A stretch of 64,000 nt of DNA from Streptomyces turgidiscabies Car8. Lineage in GTDB: Bacteria; Actinomycetota; Actinomycetes; Streptomycetales; Streptomycetaceae. This document shows, piece after piece, positions 52,148-60,629 of this stretch (position 1 is the first letter of the stretch; every line of letters starts with the position of its first letter). The notes under the pieces are model-generated. The model made no database searches and was not told the DNA's origin. It saw only the letters and a list, made by a program, of their open reading frames with translations. Made by a program: the position numbers and the translations under genes. The DNA lies in contig NZ_AEJB01000361.1 of NCBI RefSeq assembly GCF_000331005.1, forward strand, positions 496,001 to 560,000, given 5' to 3'.

Positions 52148-52655
52148 CCGCCCATTTCACCGGCCGGTCGCGCGGGGCAGCAAGATGCCCTCTCTATAAG
52201 CGGTCACCTCATCGATGGCCGCCCGTCCGATGGGGGCCTCGCCGAACCGCCCGCGCAAAAGGTTAAGGACCCGAGCGCAGCGGACGTTGACGCTTGCGAC
52301 GCGCAGGTGAGGTGGCAGCCCATCATTGCCGCTGGCACTGACAGCGCCTATTTCCGGTCGGGATCTATCCCGGTGGCCGGTTTGTGGTGCATGGTGTGCG
52401 GACGGCCCCTCACCCCCAGGTGGAGGCCCCTCGGGCCCTGCCGCTTCCCCCCGTGGCGGCGGGGCCCGCCGCGCCTCCCGGCTCCCCACGGGAGGCCTCG
52501 CGGCTGCCCGCGCGCGTCGGCTTCTCGCGGGTACGGGGCCACGGCGTCACAGGTCGCCGGTATCCAGCCCGAGGTCGGTCATGGGCTGGGTGGTGGTGAC
52601 GACGTCGACAGGGTGGGTGCGGGAGTAGGCAGTGAGCGCCAGGGACAGCTTCGGT
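52148..52655. other. Gene-free region with tandem GC-rich hairpins
   Basis: No convincing gene. It contains two back-to-back perfect hairpins: GCGGCGGG (52456-52463) with CCCGCCGC (52465-52472), and GCCTCCCG (52473-52480) with CGGGAGGC (52489-52496), preceded by further GGCCC/GGGCC-type repeats from about 52400. A low-GC patch (CTCTCTATAAGCGGTCACC) at about 52190 may be a promoter. The structure could be a terminator array, non-coding RNA or replication/transfer site; nothing decides between them. Confidence 0.4.
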
Positions 52656-52901
52656 TCACTCGCGGAACGCGCGCGAACGACGACGCGATCCCGACGGGGC
52701 CCGGGTCAGGACGATAGCTGGCGACCGAGGCAGGAGCCCGGGCACCGTGTCGGCCGCGAAGAACAGGTTCGTCTCCTTCGCCAGGTGCCGGTCGGGTCCG
52801 TGCAGGTCGCGCAGCGCACACACCAGCTGGTGCCAGCCCAGCCCGGCCTCGTGCAGGATCGGCGGGAACTGCTGCCGGAAGGGCTCGCATAGTTCGTCCC
52901 C
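52656..52901 (-). pseudogene. Gene fragment, unknown family
   Basis: An open minus-strand frame of 81 codons without start codon, bounded upstream by TGA (52902-52904). Coding-like content: ELCEPFRQQFPPILHEAGLG, WHQLVCALRDLHGPDRHLAK, ETNLFFAADTVPGLLP, after which it becomes Ser/Arg-rich. It lies directly downstream of the 52906-53463 gene on the same strand and may be the remains of the next gene of that operon. Confidence 0.5.
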
Positions 52902-52905
52902 TCAT

Positions 52906-53463
52906 TCATCCGTGTTTGCCGAGAGTGGGCAGTCCACCCGAGATCGTTCGGACGCTGCGTCCGCGCCGGGAGGATCGTTTGGCCAGCAGCAGTTGGCGGG
53001 CCATCGTGCCCCACTGTGCGGCGTCGTCTTGGTTCCCCGCGGCTCTCTGCTCACGGCCGGCCGCGAGCATGGCGGCTCGGGTCTTCCCGTACAGCGGCTC
53101 AGCGATCGAGGACACGGCTCCGCTGATTCCGACCGCACCTTCCCAACCCCGCTGGCAGAGCACCAGACGGTGGTCCGCGCCGTCCTCCGCTAGGCGCACG
53201 GCGTACATGCCGGCACGGCTGTTGCCGAGCGAGATCTTCCCGAGCTGTATCAGGAGTTCCGGAGAGCACGGCAGCAGGACTTGATCCGTTGTGGTGCCGC
53301 GTGCGGGCGCTAGCGACACGAGGTCGAGACGCTCGCCTTCCCATCGAACCCACATGCCGAGCGTGGGCCAGGCGATGGCAGGGTCGAGCGCGGGGTGTGG
53401 CGCCCTCGCGTCCATGCGAGGGTCTCCCGGTCCTTGAGCTCTGTCTCGCGGCTGATCGGTCAT
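52906..53463 (-). CDS. Hypothetical protein
   Basis: A 185-residue soluble protein. It begins MTDQPRDRAQGPGDPRMDAR and contains WPTLGMWVRWEGERLDLVSL, QVLLPCSPELLIQLGKISLG and a helical C-terminus (AMLAAGREQRAAGNQDDAAQ). No motif recognised. The ATG overlaps the upstream gene's stop (ATGA at 53460-53463), making an operon with the 54185 gene. Confidence 0.6.
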   Translation of the reverse strand: MTDQPRDRAQGPGDPRMDARAPHPALDPAIAWPTLGMWVRWEGERLDLVSLAPARGTTTDQVLLPCSPELLIQLGKISLGNSRAGMYAVRLAEDGADHRLVLCQRGWEGAVGISGAVSSIAEPLYGKTRAAMLAAGREQRAAGNQDDAAQWGTMARQLLLAKRSSRRGRSVRTISGGLPTLGKHG

Positions 53464-54185
53464 GACGCGTTCGGTCGCTGGCCGAGCCAGAAGGCGGCGA
53501 CGGAGGGCTGGTCGATACCGGCGGTCGAGCCGTCGTGAGCAAGGAACTCGGTCGGAGCGATGTAGCCGTCGCCCGGATCGAGGCGGATGCGCAGGCAGCG
53601 CAGCGGGTGTCCTGCGGTGACGTACCGGCGGATGTCCTCGGTGTGGGGGTGGTGCCGGTCCGGGTCGGCGTGGAGCGTGCGGCAGATCTGCTGAATGTCG
53701 TGGTCGCCGATGAGCAGGTAGCGCGGGCCAGGGCCGAGATTGAGGCAGAGCCGTCGGCGACCCTGGTGGCGTCGGGCGTACGGCAGTCGGTCGAAGTTGT
53801 CGACGTGCAGTCCGATCCGGCGACCGGTGGTGGAGTCCTCTGTGGTGGTGGTCCAGTGGCCGGGGCTGGCGGCGCAGCCCCGGAGGGTGGTGGGCCAGAG
53901 GCCGTTGAGGGGGTCGAGGCGGGCGGCGGTTTCGAGGCGGCCGGCCAAGTCGTCGGAATCGAGGTCCGGCAGCGGTCGGTGTACGAGTTCGATCCGGATG
54001 CTGTCCGGCACCGAGTCATCGGCACGATGCTGCTCGGCGTCGGCCGCGGTGATCGATTTCCAGTTCTCGTCGGGGACGATAGCGCCGTCGTCGTAATCGG
54101 ACTCGCTGGTGGTCTGCCGGACCGGTGCGGTGTCGCACCGGCCGCGTAGGTCGTCGAAGGAGTGGAATACGAGCTGTGGGCCCAT
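53460..54185 (-). CDS. Hypothetical protein
   Basis: A 241-residue soluble protein: MGPQLVFHSFDDLRGRCDTA at the start, then RRIGLHVDNFDRLPYARRHQ and RRLCLNLGPGPRYLLIGDHD, followed by IQQICRTLHADPDRHHPHT. The last part (RCLRIRLDPGDGYIAPTEFL) resembles the iron/cupin-like beta pattern seen in some Streptomyces 2-oxoglutarate-type small proteins, but I am not confident. A clean coupled neighbour (53463) follows; 29 bases upstream lies the end of the broken pentapeptide gene. Confidence 0.6.
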   Translation of the reverse strand: MGPQLVFHSFDDLRGRCDTAPVRQTTSESDYDDGAIVPDENWKSITAADAEQHRADDSVPDSIRIELVHRPLPDLDSDDLAGRLETAARLDPLNGLWPTTLRGCAASPGHWTTTTEDSTTGRRIGLHVDNFDRLPYARRHQGRRRLCLNLGPGPRYLLIGDHDIQQICRTLHADPDRHHPHTEDIRRYVTAGHPLRCLRIRLDPGDGYIAPTEFLAHDGSTAGIDQPSVAAFWLGQRPNAS

Positions 54186-54214
54186 GGCCGTGCCTCCCCA
54201 GGGCAGGTGCGGGG

Positions 54215-54547
54215 CTACTTGTCGTCGAGGTCTTCACCGAAGGTGACGTCCAGCTCGACGGCGAGGGCCTCAGCGAGCTGGAGTGTCTGGGCGTGGTCGA
54301 TGACGATCTGCTTGAGCGAGGCCAGGCCGCGGAGCTGGGAGAGGTCGTTACCCCGGAGGTCCAGGCCGCGGTTCTTCCCGCCGTCGAACTCGGTCAGCCG
54401 TAGATCGCAGCCATCGATCAGGGCGGCGCCGAGGTCAGCGGCGGCGAAGGTGGTCTCGCGTAGAGAGCACTTGGCGAAGATCACCGGGCCGGTGGCCCGG
54501 ACGCGGGTGAGGGTGCTGTAGTCGAACTTGCAGTTCTCGAACAGGAC
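54215..54547 (-). pseudogene. Pentapeptide-repeat protein, 5' end lost
   Basis: An open frame of 110 codons running into the IS21 junction at about 54548. It reads LFENCKFDYSTLTRVRATG, PVIFAKCSLRETTFAAADLG and CDLRLTEFDGGKNRGLDLRG, typical A(D/N)Lxx pentapeptide coils, then a helical C-terminal tail (LASLKQIVIDHAQTLQLAEA). Pentapeptide proteins form a right-handed beta helix and often mimic DNA. The start and promoter were removed by the IS21 copy, so the operon behind it (54185 and 53463) may also be silenced. Confidence 0.75.
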
Positions 54548-54549
54548 TG

Positions 54550-55046
54550 CTGGAGACCACGACGGTCACCACGATCCATCAACGGCTGCGGGACGAGGGC
54601 AAGTTGAAGGTGTCCTTGTCAACGTTCCGCCGCTGGGTGCACGAGAACCTGCCCGACGAGGCGGCCCGCTCGAAGGTCACGGTGCTGCGTGACGAGGTCG
54701 AGCCGGGCTCGGAAGCCCAGATCGACTACGGCTTCCTGGGACAGTGGATCAACCCGACTACCGGGAAACGGCACCGGATCTGGGCGTTCGTGATGGTGCT
54801 TCCCGCCTCGCGGCACATGTTCGTCCGCCCCGTGGTGCACATGGACCAGCACGCCTGGACGCTCGCGCATGCGGAAGCCTTCCGCTTCTTCGGCGGTGTC
54901 CCGCGGCGCCTGGTCCCGGACAACCTGAAGACCGGGGTGGACAAGCCGGACCTCTACGACCCGCAGATCAACAAGTCGTACGCCGAACTCGCCTCCTACT
55001 ACGGGTCGTTGGTGGATCCTGCCCGCGCGTCGAAGCCGAAGGACAA
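54550..55046 (+). pseudogene. istA: istA transposase, left part
   Basis: About 165 codons of the IS21 transposase: LETTTVTTIHQRLRDEGKL at the cut 5' end, the first catalytic Asp in EAQIDYGFLGQW, RIWAFVMVLPASRHMF, and the second Asp in RRLVPDNLKTGV. The frame reaches KPKD at 55044 and is broken by the inserted element. The third catalytic residue (Glu of VERP) lies in the right part at 58463. Confidence 0.85.
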
Positions 55047-55068
55047 ACCTGTGTCATCACACTGCACC

Positions 55069-57141
55069 TCATCGGGTCGTTGCGGAGTGTTCGGGGTCCA
55101 GGACGTGTCGGCGTGGCCGGCCGATGACGGGCCGGACCAGGTTGGGGCCGGGCAGGGGGTAGAGGTACTCGCCCTTGTCGTTGGCCAGGACGCCGGTGAT
55201 GATGCCGTCGCGGCGCCAGTGCTTGACGGTCTGGAAGTGGACGCCGAGGTGGCGGGCGAGTTCGGAGACGGTCAGCATCCCGGCGTCGAGCAGGCGTTGG
55301 CGGTGGCTGCGTAGCTGGTAGGCGTTGCGCAGGTGGACGATCATGCCGCGGGTGAAGGGTCGGCCCATGCCGCTGGGCAGGCCGCGCTCGTTGAGGATGT
55401 CGGCGCTCTGGGCGTCGGTGTGCTCTTCGAGGAGTTCGTCGAGGGCTGTGACGACAGTGGGGTCGGTCTGGCGAAGTTCCCAGGCGGTCAGCGGGCGGGG
55501 CAGGGTGAGCTGGTGGCTCTGGCCGCCGCGCAGGACGACACCGACGGTGATGTGGTCGGTCTTGGTGAGGGTGACGTCGGTGACCAGGAGCCGGAGCATG
55601 CGCTTGCGTTCCCGCATCGGGGTGGCCGGGTCGTTCCAGAGCCGGGGGAAGTCGGCGGCCAGCGCGGTGATCTTTGCGCGGGTCTCGGGCGAGAGCGGGC
55701 CAATGGCGGTGTTCTTCGCGTGCTCGTACTCGTCGGTGGCATCGGCGAGTTCGCGTAAGGCGTCGTTCCAGTCGGCTTCGAGTGTGTCGGCGACCAGCCG
55801 GTTGGCGGGATCGACGGCCAGGTAGCGGCGCCTGGCGAGGTCGGCGCGGTAGCGGGCGCGTTCGACGCAGGATGCGCGGAGCCGGTCGGCTTCCTCGGCG
55901 CGGGCGGCCAGCTCATCACTCACCCGCAGGGCGACTTCGAGGGTGAGCGGGGTGAGGGTGGTCAGCAGCAGCTCGCCGACGGCGGCGTCGATCTGGTCGC
56001 CGACCATGGTCTGGCAGATCGGGGCCGCGTTGCGGATCCCTTCGAACTGGCAGAGGTAGATCGGTTTTCCGGTGCCTTTGTAGTGCTGGTAGCGCACGGT
56101 CATCCGGCGGCCGCACTTGCCGCAGGAGACCATGCCCTGCAGCAGCGCGGTGCCTTCCCGCGGTGGGGAGGCTTTGCGGTCGGTGCCGTGGGCGGCGGCG
56201 AGTTCCGCGAGCCGGGTCTGGTTGGCCTCGAACTCCGGCCAGGTCAGGTAGCCCGGATGGGCATCGGTGATCAGCACCGTCCACTCCTCGCGCGGCAGGA
56301 CGTGGCTGATGGTCTTGCCGCCCGGACCGCGGCGTTGATGTCGGCGTCCGTAGAAGAACGCGCCGGCATAGCGCGGGTTGTGCAGGATCTGCAGGACCCG
56401 GTGGTGCTGCAGGATGCCCCAGGTCAGCTCGTCCTTGTTCGGGCCGGTGCGGATCCGGCGGGGGAACTTCAGGCCCTCGTCGGCGAACGTCTTGACGACG
56501 GCATAGGCGGAGCCGGTCGCGGCGAACGTGGCCAGCAGATGCCGGATGGCCTGCTGGATGGAGGCGTCCGGGTCCAGCACCACCCGCTCGGCGTGGTCAT
56601 AGACGAGGCCAACGGGCAGCGGCTGGACCAGCTCTCCGCGCCTCGCTTTGGACAGTACTCCGCCTCGAAGGCGGGCCTTGAGCAGGTGCAACTCCGCTTC
56701 TGACATGGTCCCCTTGAGGCCGAGGAGCAACCTGTCGTTGAAGTTCCCGGGGTCATAGAGGCCGTCTTCGTCCAGGATCAGCGTGCCGGCCAGCGCGCAG
56801 ATCTCCAGCAACCGGTGCCAGTCGGTGTTGTTGCGGGCGAGGCGGGACACTTCCAGGCCGAGGACGATCCCGGCGTGTCCCATGCCGACCTCGGCGACCA
56901 GCCGCTGAAAGCCGTCCCGGCCCTCGGCGGAAGCGCCGGACTGTCCCTGGTCAGTGTCGATCACGACGATCTGGGAATGTTCCCAGCCCAGCGCGACGGC
57001 CCGGCCCCGCAGGGCGTACTGCCGCTGGGTGGACTCGGTGTTGTTGATTACCTGTTTGAGGGTGGACTGCCGGATATAGAGGTAGGCGTCACGCTGCAGA
57101 TGTTCGCGGGTCACCTTGCCCGCCGCGGCCGTCGCGTCCAT
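55069..57141 (-). CDS. Large serine recombinase
   Basis: A 690-residue site-specific recombinase. The catalytic Ser26 is in AYLYIRQST; the resolvase domain continues with GQSGASAEGRDGFQRLVAEV, ISRLARNNTDWH-type motif (VSRLARNNTDW) and GLYDPGNFNDRLLLGLKGTM. The recombinase DNA-binding domain follows (residues about 190-280, ILQHHRVLQILHNPRYAGAF), then a zinc ribbon (SCGKCGRRM ... YLCQFEGIRNAAPICQT) and a coiled coil. A C-terminal HTH (LTVSELARHLGVHFQTVKHW) extends it beyond standard integrases. It probably catalysed insertion of the element into istA; its 3' end lies only 22 bases from the left junction. Confidence 0.9.
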   Translation of the reverse strand: MDATAAAGKVTREHLQRDAYLYIRQSTLKQVINNTESTQRQYALRGRAVALGWEHSQIVVIDTDQGQSGASAEGRDGFQRLVAEVGMGHAGIVLGLEVSRLARNNTDWHRLLEICALAGTLILDEDGLYDPGNFNDRLLLGLKGTMSEAELHLLKARLRGGVLSKARRGELVQPLPVGLVYDHAERVVLDPDASIQQAIRHLLATFAATGSAYAVVKTFADEGLKFPRRIRTGPNKDELTWGILQHHRVLQILHNPRYAGAFFYGRRHQRRGPGGKTISHVLPREEWTVLITDAHPGYLTWPEFEANQTRLAELAAAHGTDRKASPPREGTALLQGMVSCGKCGRRMTVRYQHYKGTGKPIYLCQFEGIRNAAPICQTMVGDQIDAAVGELLLTTLTPLTLEVALRVSDELAARAEEADRLRASCVERARYRADLARRRYLAVDPANRLVADTLEADWNDALRELADATDEYEHAKNTAIGPLSPETRAKITALAADFPRLWNDPATPMRERKRMLRLLVTDVTLTKTDHITVGVVLRGGQSHQLTLPRPLTAWELRQTDPTVVTALDELLEEHTDAQSADILNERGLPSGMGRPFTRGMIVHLRNAYQLRSHRQRLLDAGMLTVSELARHLGVHFQTVKHWRRDGIITGVLANDKGEYLYPLPGPNLVRPVIGRPRRHVLDPEHSATTR

Positions 57142-57556
57142 GGATGCCGTCCGCTCCTCGTGCTTCTCGTGTCGTTCGTTGCGTGCGTTCTTCGGGCGGG
57201 TGGAGATGTGCCAGGGCCATCGCGGCCAGGACCCGGACGAGTTCGTCGCCGTCGCGGGCCAAGCCGGCCGGCGCCTGCCTCTCGTGGCCGGGTCGGCCCC
57301 GAGGCTCGGGCAGGGACCGCCAGGCCGCGGCCCAGGCGGCCATGCCCTTGCCGACGAGCACGCCCCAGCCCAGCCGCCAGCCGCCGCCCGTGCCGTCGGC
57401 CGCCGCGGTCCGCAGTTCCTCATAACGGGCTGTGGCCGCTGCGGCGTCCGCGGGTCCCGTAGTCGCAGGGCTGTCAGCTGCAGCTTTTGGAGGACTCCTG
57501 AGTGCGTGCGGCCGCGCGTCGGGCCAGGGCCCGCTCGATGGAGCGCGGGTGGACAC
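57089..57556 (-). CDS. Short protein between HTH and recombinase genes
   Basis: A frame with good coding character in its C-terminal 110 residues (ARYEELRTAAADGTGGGWRL, GWGVLVGKGMAAWAAAWRSL, DELVRVLAAMALAHLHPPEE), overlapping the recombinase start by about 50 bases. No start codon occurs between the HTH gene's end and the coding-like part; only GTG 57554-57556, inside the HTH gene, is available, so the true start is unclear. Similar small genes accompany recombinases of this type; its function is unknown. Confidence 0.45.
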   Translation of the reverse strand: MSTRAPSSGPWPDARPHALRSPPKAAADSPATTGPADAAAATARYEELRTAAADGTGGGWRLGWGVLVGKGMAAWAAAWRSLPEPRGRPGHERQAPAGLARDGDELVRVLAAMALAHLHPPEERTQRTTREARGADGIHGRDGRGGQGDPRTSAA

Positions 57557-57965
57557 TCAGGCCGTACTCGCCGGCGACGGCGACGGCCAGGTCCCCCGAG
57601 CGCAGAGACGGCTCGGCGGCCAGCCGTGTTTCGACGTACTCCATCACTTCGTCGGTGAGTTTGCGCGGCCCCTTCGGGCCGGGCTTGCCCGGCACCAGCG
57701 CGGCCGGACCGCCCGCGTCGAGTGCGGCCACGGCGTCGTAGTAGACCTGCCGGGAGAACCCGAACTCCCGCACCGCCCGGGCCGCAGGCACCTTGTCCAC
57801 CCGCACCCGGCGCACCATCTCGTACTTCACCTGCACCAGATCCCGCGGATCGCAGAACGGCGAGGCGGTGAACACCACATCGACCACGGCCTCCGGCCGC
57901 GGGTTCAGCGTCCGCGTCGCCCTCAGCGCGTCCTCTTTCGGATCGCTCGTCGCGTTGCCGGCCAT
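57474..57965 (-). CDS. Helix-turn-helix protein of the recombinase element
   Basis: A 163-residue DNA-binding protein: CDPRDLVQVKYEMVRRVRVD, then KVPAARAVREFGFSRQVYYD, a homeodomain-like HTH as in transposase-type N-terminal domains, followed by a basic GKPGPKGPRKLTDEV linker and a second HTH-like part (SGDLAVAVAGEYGLSVHPRS). ATG 57963-57965 has GGGAGG upstream. In this element it probably assists or regulates the serine recombinase, perhaps as a directionality or DNA-binding factor; this is inference. Confidence 0.75.
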   Translation of the reverse strand: MAGNATSDPKEDALRATRTLNPRPEAVVDVVFTASPFCDPRDLVQVKYEMVRRVRVDKVPAARAVREFGFSRQVYYDAVAALDAGGPAALVPGKPGPKGPRKLTDEVMEYVETRLAAEPSLRSGDLAVAVAGEYGLSVHPRSIERALARRAAARTQESSKSCS

Positions 57966-58139
57966 GCCGCCTCCCTTGCTCGCCTGCTGCCTCAAGAATT
58001 GCGTCGCGGCCGACCACAGCCAAGAGCGCACAGAGGCACCGGATCACGTATCTGTGCAGGCCAGTTGGTATGGCGTGCGCTGTCTCGCTCACCGTGCGCC
58101 GGACACGCCCCCACCACTGCGGCGTGAATCCCAAGGCAG

Positions 58140-58415
58140 TCACGGCGTCATCTCCTGGGCACTCGCACCGCGGCCGTCGAGATGGTCGATCAGGTCGGAC
58201 AGGGCAAGAAGATCCTCGGTGCGGAACGGGCTGCGGCCCGCCGCGAGGACGACGAAGGGGTCCTCGCCGCCCGCATCGGTCCACGCCGTCGGCGCGGACA
58301 GCACCTCTCCCGCCTCGTCGCGGAAGTACACGCGGTCCTCGCCCCAGTTCTTGCGCCGCACGACGAACGCGTACGACCGGCCGTGCCACGGATGGAACGG
58401 GTGCGTGACCGTCAC
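58140..58415 (-). CDS. DUF5372 family protein
   Basis: A 91-residue protein matching the DUF5372 pattern: VTHPFHPWHGRSYAFVVRRK, NWGEDRVYFRDEAGEVLSAP, AWTDAGGEDPFVVLAAGRSP, then FRTEDLLALSDLIDHL. Members of this family accompany serine recombinases and IS-like elements in actinobacteria and have no known activity. It is the first gene of the element, 48 bases inside the right junction. Confidence 0.8.
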   Translation of the reverse strand: MTVTHPFHPWHGRSYAFVVRRKNWGEDRVYFRDEAGEVLSAPTAWTDAGGEDPFVVLAAGRSPFRTEDLLALSDLIDHLDGRGASAQEMTP

Positions 58416-58462
58416 AAGTCGCTCCGCACCATGCGGATCAGGAGCATTTGACGGTTCGGGAT

Positions 58463-59293
58463 AAGCCCAGAGTGGAGCGGCCCATGCCCTATGTCCGCGA
58501 CTCGTTCTGGAGCGGACGGACGTTCACCTCACTGGAGCACATGCAGGCCGAGGCCCTGCTCTGGGCGACGAATGTCGCAGGCCAGCGGCAGTGCCGGCCG
58601 CTGGGCGGCGCGAAGCCGCTGTCGGTGTTCGAGGCGGTGGAGGCCGAGGCCCTCCTGCCCCTGCCCGAGACGCCGTTCGTGCTGGCGAGATGGTCAACTG
58701 CCCTGGTGGGGCCGGACATTCACGTCAAGGTCGGCCGCACGCTCTACTCGGTGCCCTGGAAACTCATTGGCCGCCGGGTCGATGTCCGCTCCACCGCCAC
58801 CATGGTCCAGATCTTCCACGAGGGCACGCTGGTCAAGACCCACGCCGCCCTGGAGCAGGGCAAACGCACCGACAAGAACGACTACCCGCCCGAGAAGATC
58901 GCCTTCCAGATGCGGACGCCGATCTGGTGCCGCGGCCAAGCCTCGCAGGTCGGCGATGCCTGCCGGGAGGTCATCGACCAACTGCTGGAGGTCAACGCTC
59001 TCTACCGGCTCCGCGCGGCCCAGGGAGTACTCGGACTGCGCAAGAAGTACGGCGACGCCCGGCTGGAAGCCGCATGCAGAAAGGCGATCACGGTCGGCGA
59101 CCCGTCCTACCGCACCGTCAAGGGGATCCTGGTCGCCGGCACCGAGACCGATCCGGAACCGGAGACCGGCGACGCCGGCGCCGCGGCCTTCCTGCACGGC
59201 CCCGAGGGCCTGTTCGCCGCCGTCCCCACTCAGATGCCCGGCGACGTCCACGACGACCAGGACCGCGGTGACGCCGAGGAGGCCGAACGATGA
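58463..59293 (+). pseudogene. istA: istA transposase, right part
   Basis: About 277 codons with the third catalytic residue (Glu of RVERPMPYVRDSFW) and the C-terminal domain (KVGRTLYSVPWKLIGRRVDV; YPPEKIAFQMRTPIWCRGQA). The frame is intact after the junction and in phase with the left part if the inserted element is removed. It now lacks its own start; a GTG/ATG at 58448 or 58484 could give a short, inactive product. It ends with ATGA into istB. Confidence 0.8.
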
Positions 59294-60054
59294 GTGTGAT
59301 GACCACCGCCCTGCGTGACTCGCTCAAAACCCTGCGGCTTTCGGGGATGCTGGAAACGCTCGACGCCCGACTCACCCAGGCCCAGAAGGGCGAACTCGGC
59401 CACCTCGACTTCCTCCAGGTCCTCTGCCAGGACGAGATCACCCGCCGTGAGTCCGTCGCCCTCGAACGGCGCCTGCGCAGAGCGAAGTTCGAGCAACAGG
59501 CCACCTTGGAGGGCTTCGACTTCAACGCCTCCCCGAAGCTGCCCGCCGCCCAGATCCGTGATCTCGCGGCCCTGCGCTGGCTCCACTCCGGCGAGTCCGT
59601 CATTCTGTTCGGACCCGTCGGGGTCGGGAAGACACACGTCGCCCAGGCCCTCGGCCACCAGGCCGTCCGCCAGGGCGCCAACGCCCGCTTCGCCAAGACC
59701 AGCCGCATCCTGGCCGAGCTCGCCGGCGGCCACGCGGACCGCACCTGGGACAAGCGCATGCGCGAACTCATCCGCCCCGACGTGCTCATCCTCGACGACT
59801 TCGCGATGCGTCAGCTGTCCCCGTCCCAGGCCGATGACCTCTACGAACTCGTCTCCGAGCGGCAAGGTCGGTCCTTGATCATCACCAGCAACCGGGCGCC
59901 CAGCGACTGGTATCCGCTCTTCCCCAACCCGGTCGTCGCCGAGTCGCTCCTGGACCGACTCATCAACGCCAGCCACCAAGTCATCATGAACGGTCCCAGC
60001 TACCGCCCCAACAAACGACCGAAGGGACCCACCGACAAGCCGTCGGCCACCTGA
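59290..60054 (+). CDS. istB: IS21 helper ATPase IstB
   Basis: A 254-residue AAA+ ATPase that assembles on target DNA and stimulates IstA. It shows the IstB N-terminal helical part (LRLSGMLETLDARLTQAQKG), Walker A GPVGVGKTH, Walker B VLILDDFAM and sensor region SLIITSNRAPSDWYPLF. Full length for the family (about 250-260). Intact by sequence, so it could serve another IS21 copy even though the local istA is split. The ATG overlaps the istA stop. Confidence 0.9.
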   Translation: MSVMTTALRDSLKTLRLSGMLETLDARLTQAQKGELGHLDFLQVLCQDEITRRESVALERRLRRAKFEQQATLEGFDFNASPKLPAAQIRDLAALRWLHSGESVILFGPVGVGKTHVAQALGHQAVRQGANARFAKTSRILAELAGGHADRTWDKRMRELIRPDVLILDDFAMRQLSPSQADDLYELVSERQGRSLIITSNRAPSDWYPLFPNPVVAESLLDRLINASHQVIMNGPSYRPNKRPKGPTDKPSAT

Positions 60055-60189
60055 CGCCCCGCCCAGTTGTCCGCGTTCCCTCCTGCGGCACAAACTCCCT
60101 CCCCCGCACCGGGGTTGACGTGCTAGCAGGAGGGGTGACGGCCGAGGGCTACCTCCTGGGTGGGCACGGCTGACCAGGCCAGCCCGGGT

Positions 60190-60540
60190 TCACAGCCACC
60201 GCTTGGCTGCTTCGACACTGTCGCCACCGCTGGTGTTGAACGCGATCGCAGCCTTCCGCGCATGCCGTCGGACCAGGTTCACGACCTGCTCGAAGAGCGG
60301 CAGAAGAGGTTCCGGCTTGCGGATCCCGCCACCGATGACGACGACGTCCCAATCACGCTCGGACAGTGCCGCGATCATCGCGGGCTCTGCTGACTCGTCC
60401 AGCGCAATCAGCGTCATGGATGCATCGATGGCATAGTCACCGAAACGTGCCAGTTCCTGGTCGAGAGCAGCGCGGATCACGTCCCCGTCCATGCCAGGCA
60501 CTGTGTTCGGATCGACTCCAAGAATGAGAACGGAAGGCAT
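60190..60540 (-). CDS. Conserved hypothetical protein
   Basis: A 116-residue protein of a type widespread in Streptomyces: PSVLILGVDPNTVPGMDGD, ALDQELARFGDYAIDASMTL, WDVVVIGGGIRKPEPLLPLF, EQVVNLVRRHARKAAIAFN. The alternating strand-helix pattern suggests a small Rossmann-like fold. The ATG at 60538-60540 follows a weak GGA-type SD. No function known to me; no link to the neighbouring IS21 genes is evident. Confidence 0.75.
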   Translation of the reverse strand: MPSVLILGVDPNTVPGMDGDVIRAALDQELARFGDYAIDASMTLIALDESAEPAMIAALSERDWDVVVIGGGIRKPEPLLPLFEQVVNLVRRHARKAAIAFNTSGGDSVEAAKRWL

Positions 60541-60629
60541 GTCCGGGAAGACGATCAGCCGCCTTCGCTGGTTCCCGAGGCGCAACACTGCCGTCTGAGC
60601 ACCGAGGCCGCTGCGAGGGCGGACGGCCG

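Larger units (their letters stand above)
55047..58462 (-). mobile_element. Serine-recombinase element inserted in istA
   Basis: A 3.4 kb unit with all four genes on the minus strand: DUF5372 protein, HTH protein, a short protein and a large serine recombinase. At the ends, left GGAC-AA-ACCTG and right GGAT-AA-GCCCA share the dinucleotide AA (55045-55046 and 58463-58464). Joining across it gives GAC AAG CCC AGA GTG GAG, which restores the istA frame (KDKPRVER). So the site reads as attL/attR of a serine integrase with an AA core, and the conserved istA active-site segment as attB. Confidence 0.8.
54548..60125 (+). mobile_element. IS21-family element, 5' truncated and interrupted
   Basis: istA is split into 54550-55046 and 58463-59293, followed by istB with a four-base overlap (ATGA at 59290). 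The N-terminal 70-100 codons of istA and the left terminal repeat are missing at the fusion with the pentapeptide gene. A 3.4 kb serine-recombinase element occupies 55047-58462. The right end is only approximate; I could not locate its terminal repeat. Confidence 0.8.

Noticed and set aside
52400-52500. Linear-plasmid telomere from the palindromic GC hairpins
   Set aside because: The hairpins lie internal to the window with genes on both sides, and the usual terminal palindrome array is absent.
57142-58389. N-terminal extension of the serine recombinase frame up to 58389
   Set aside because: The extension covers the HTH and DUF5372 genes in another frame and is Arg/Pro/Gly-rich; the resolvase domain begins just after ATG 57141.
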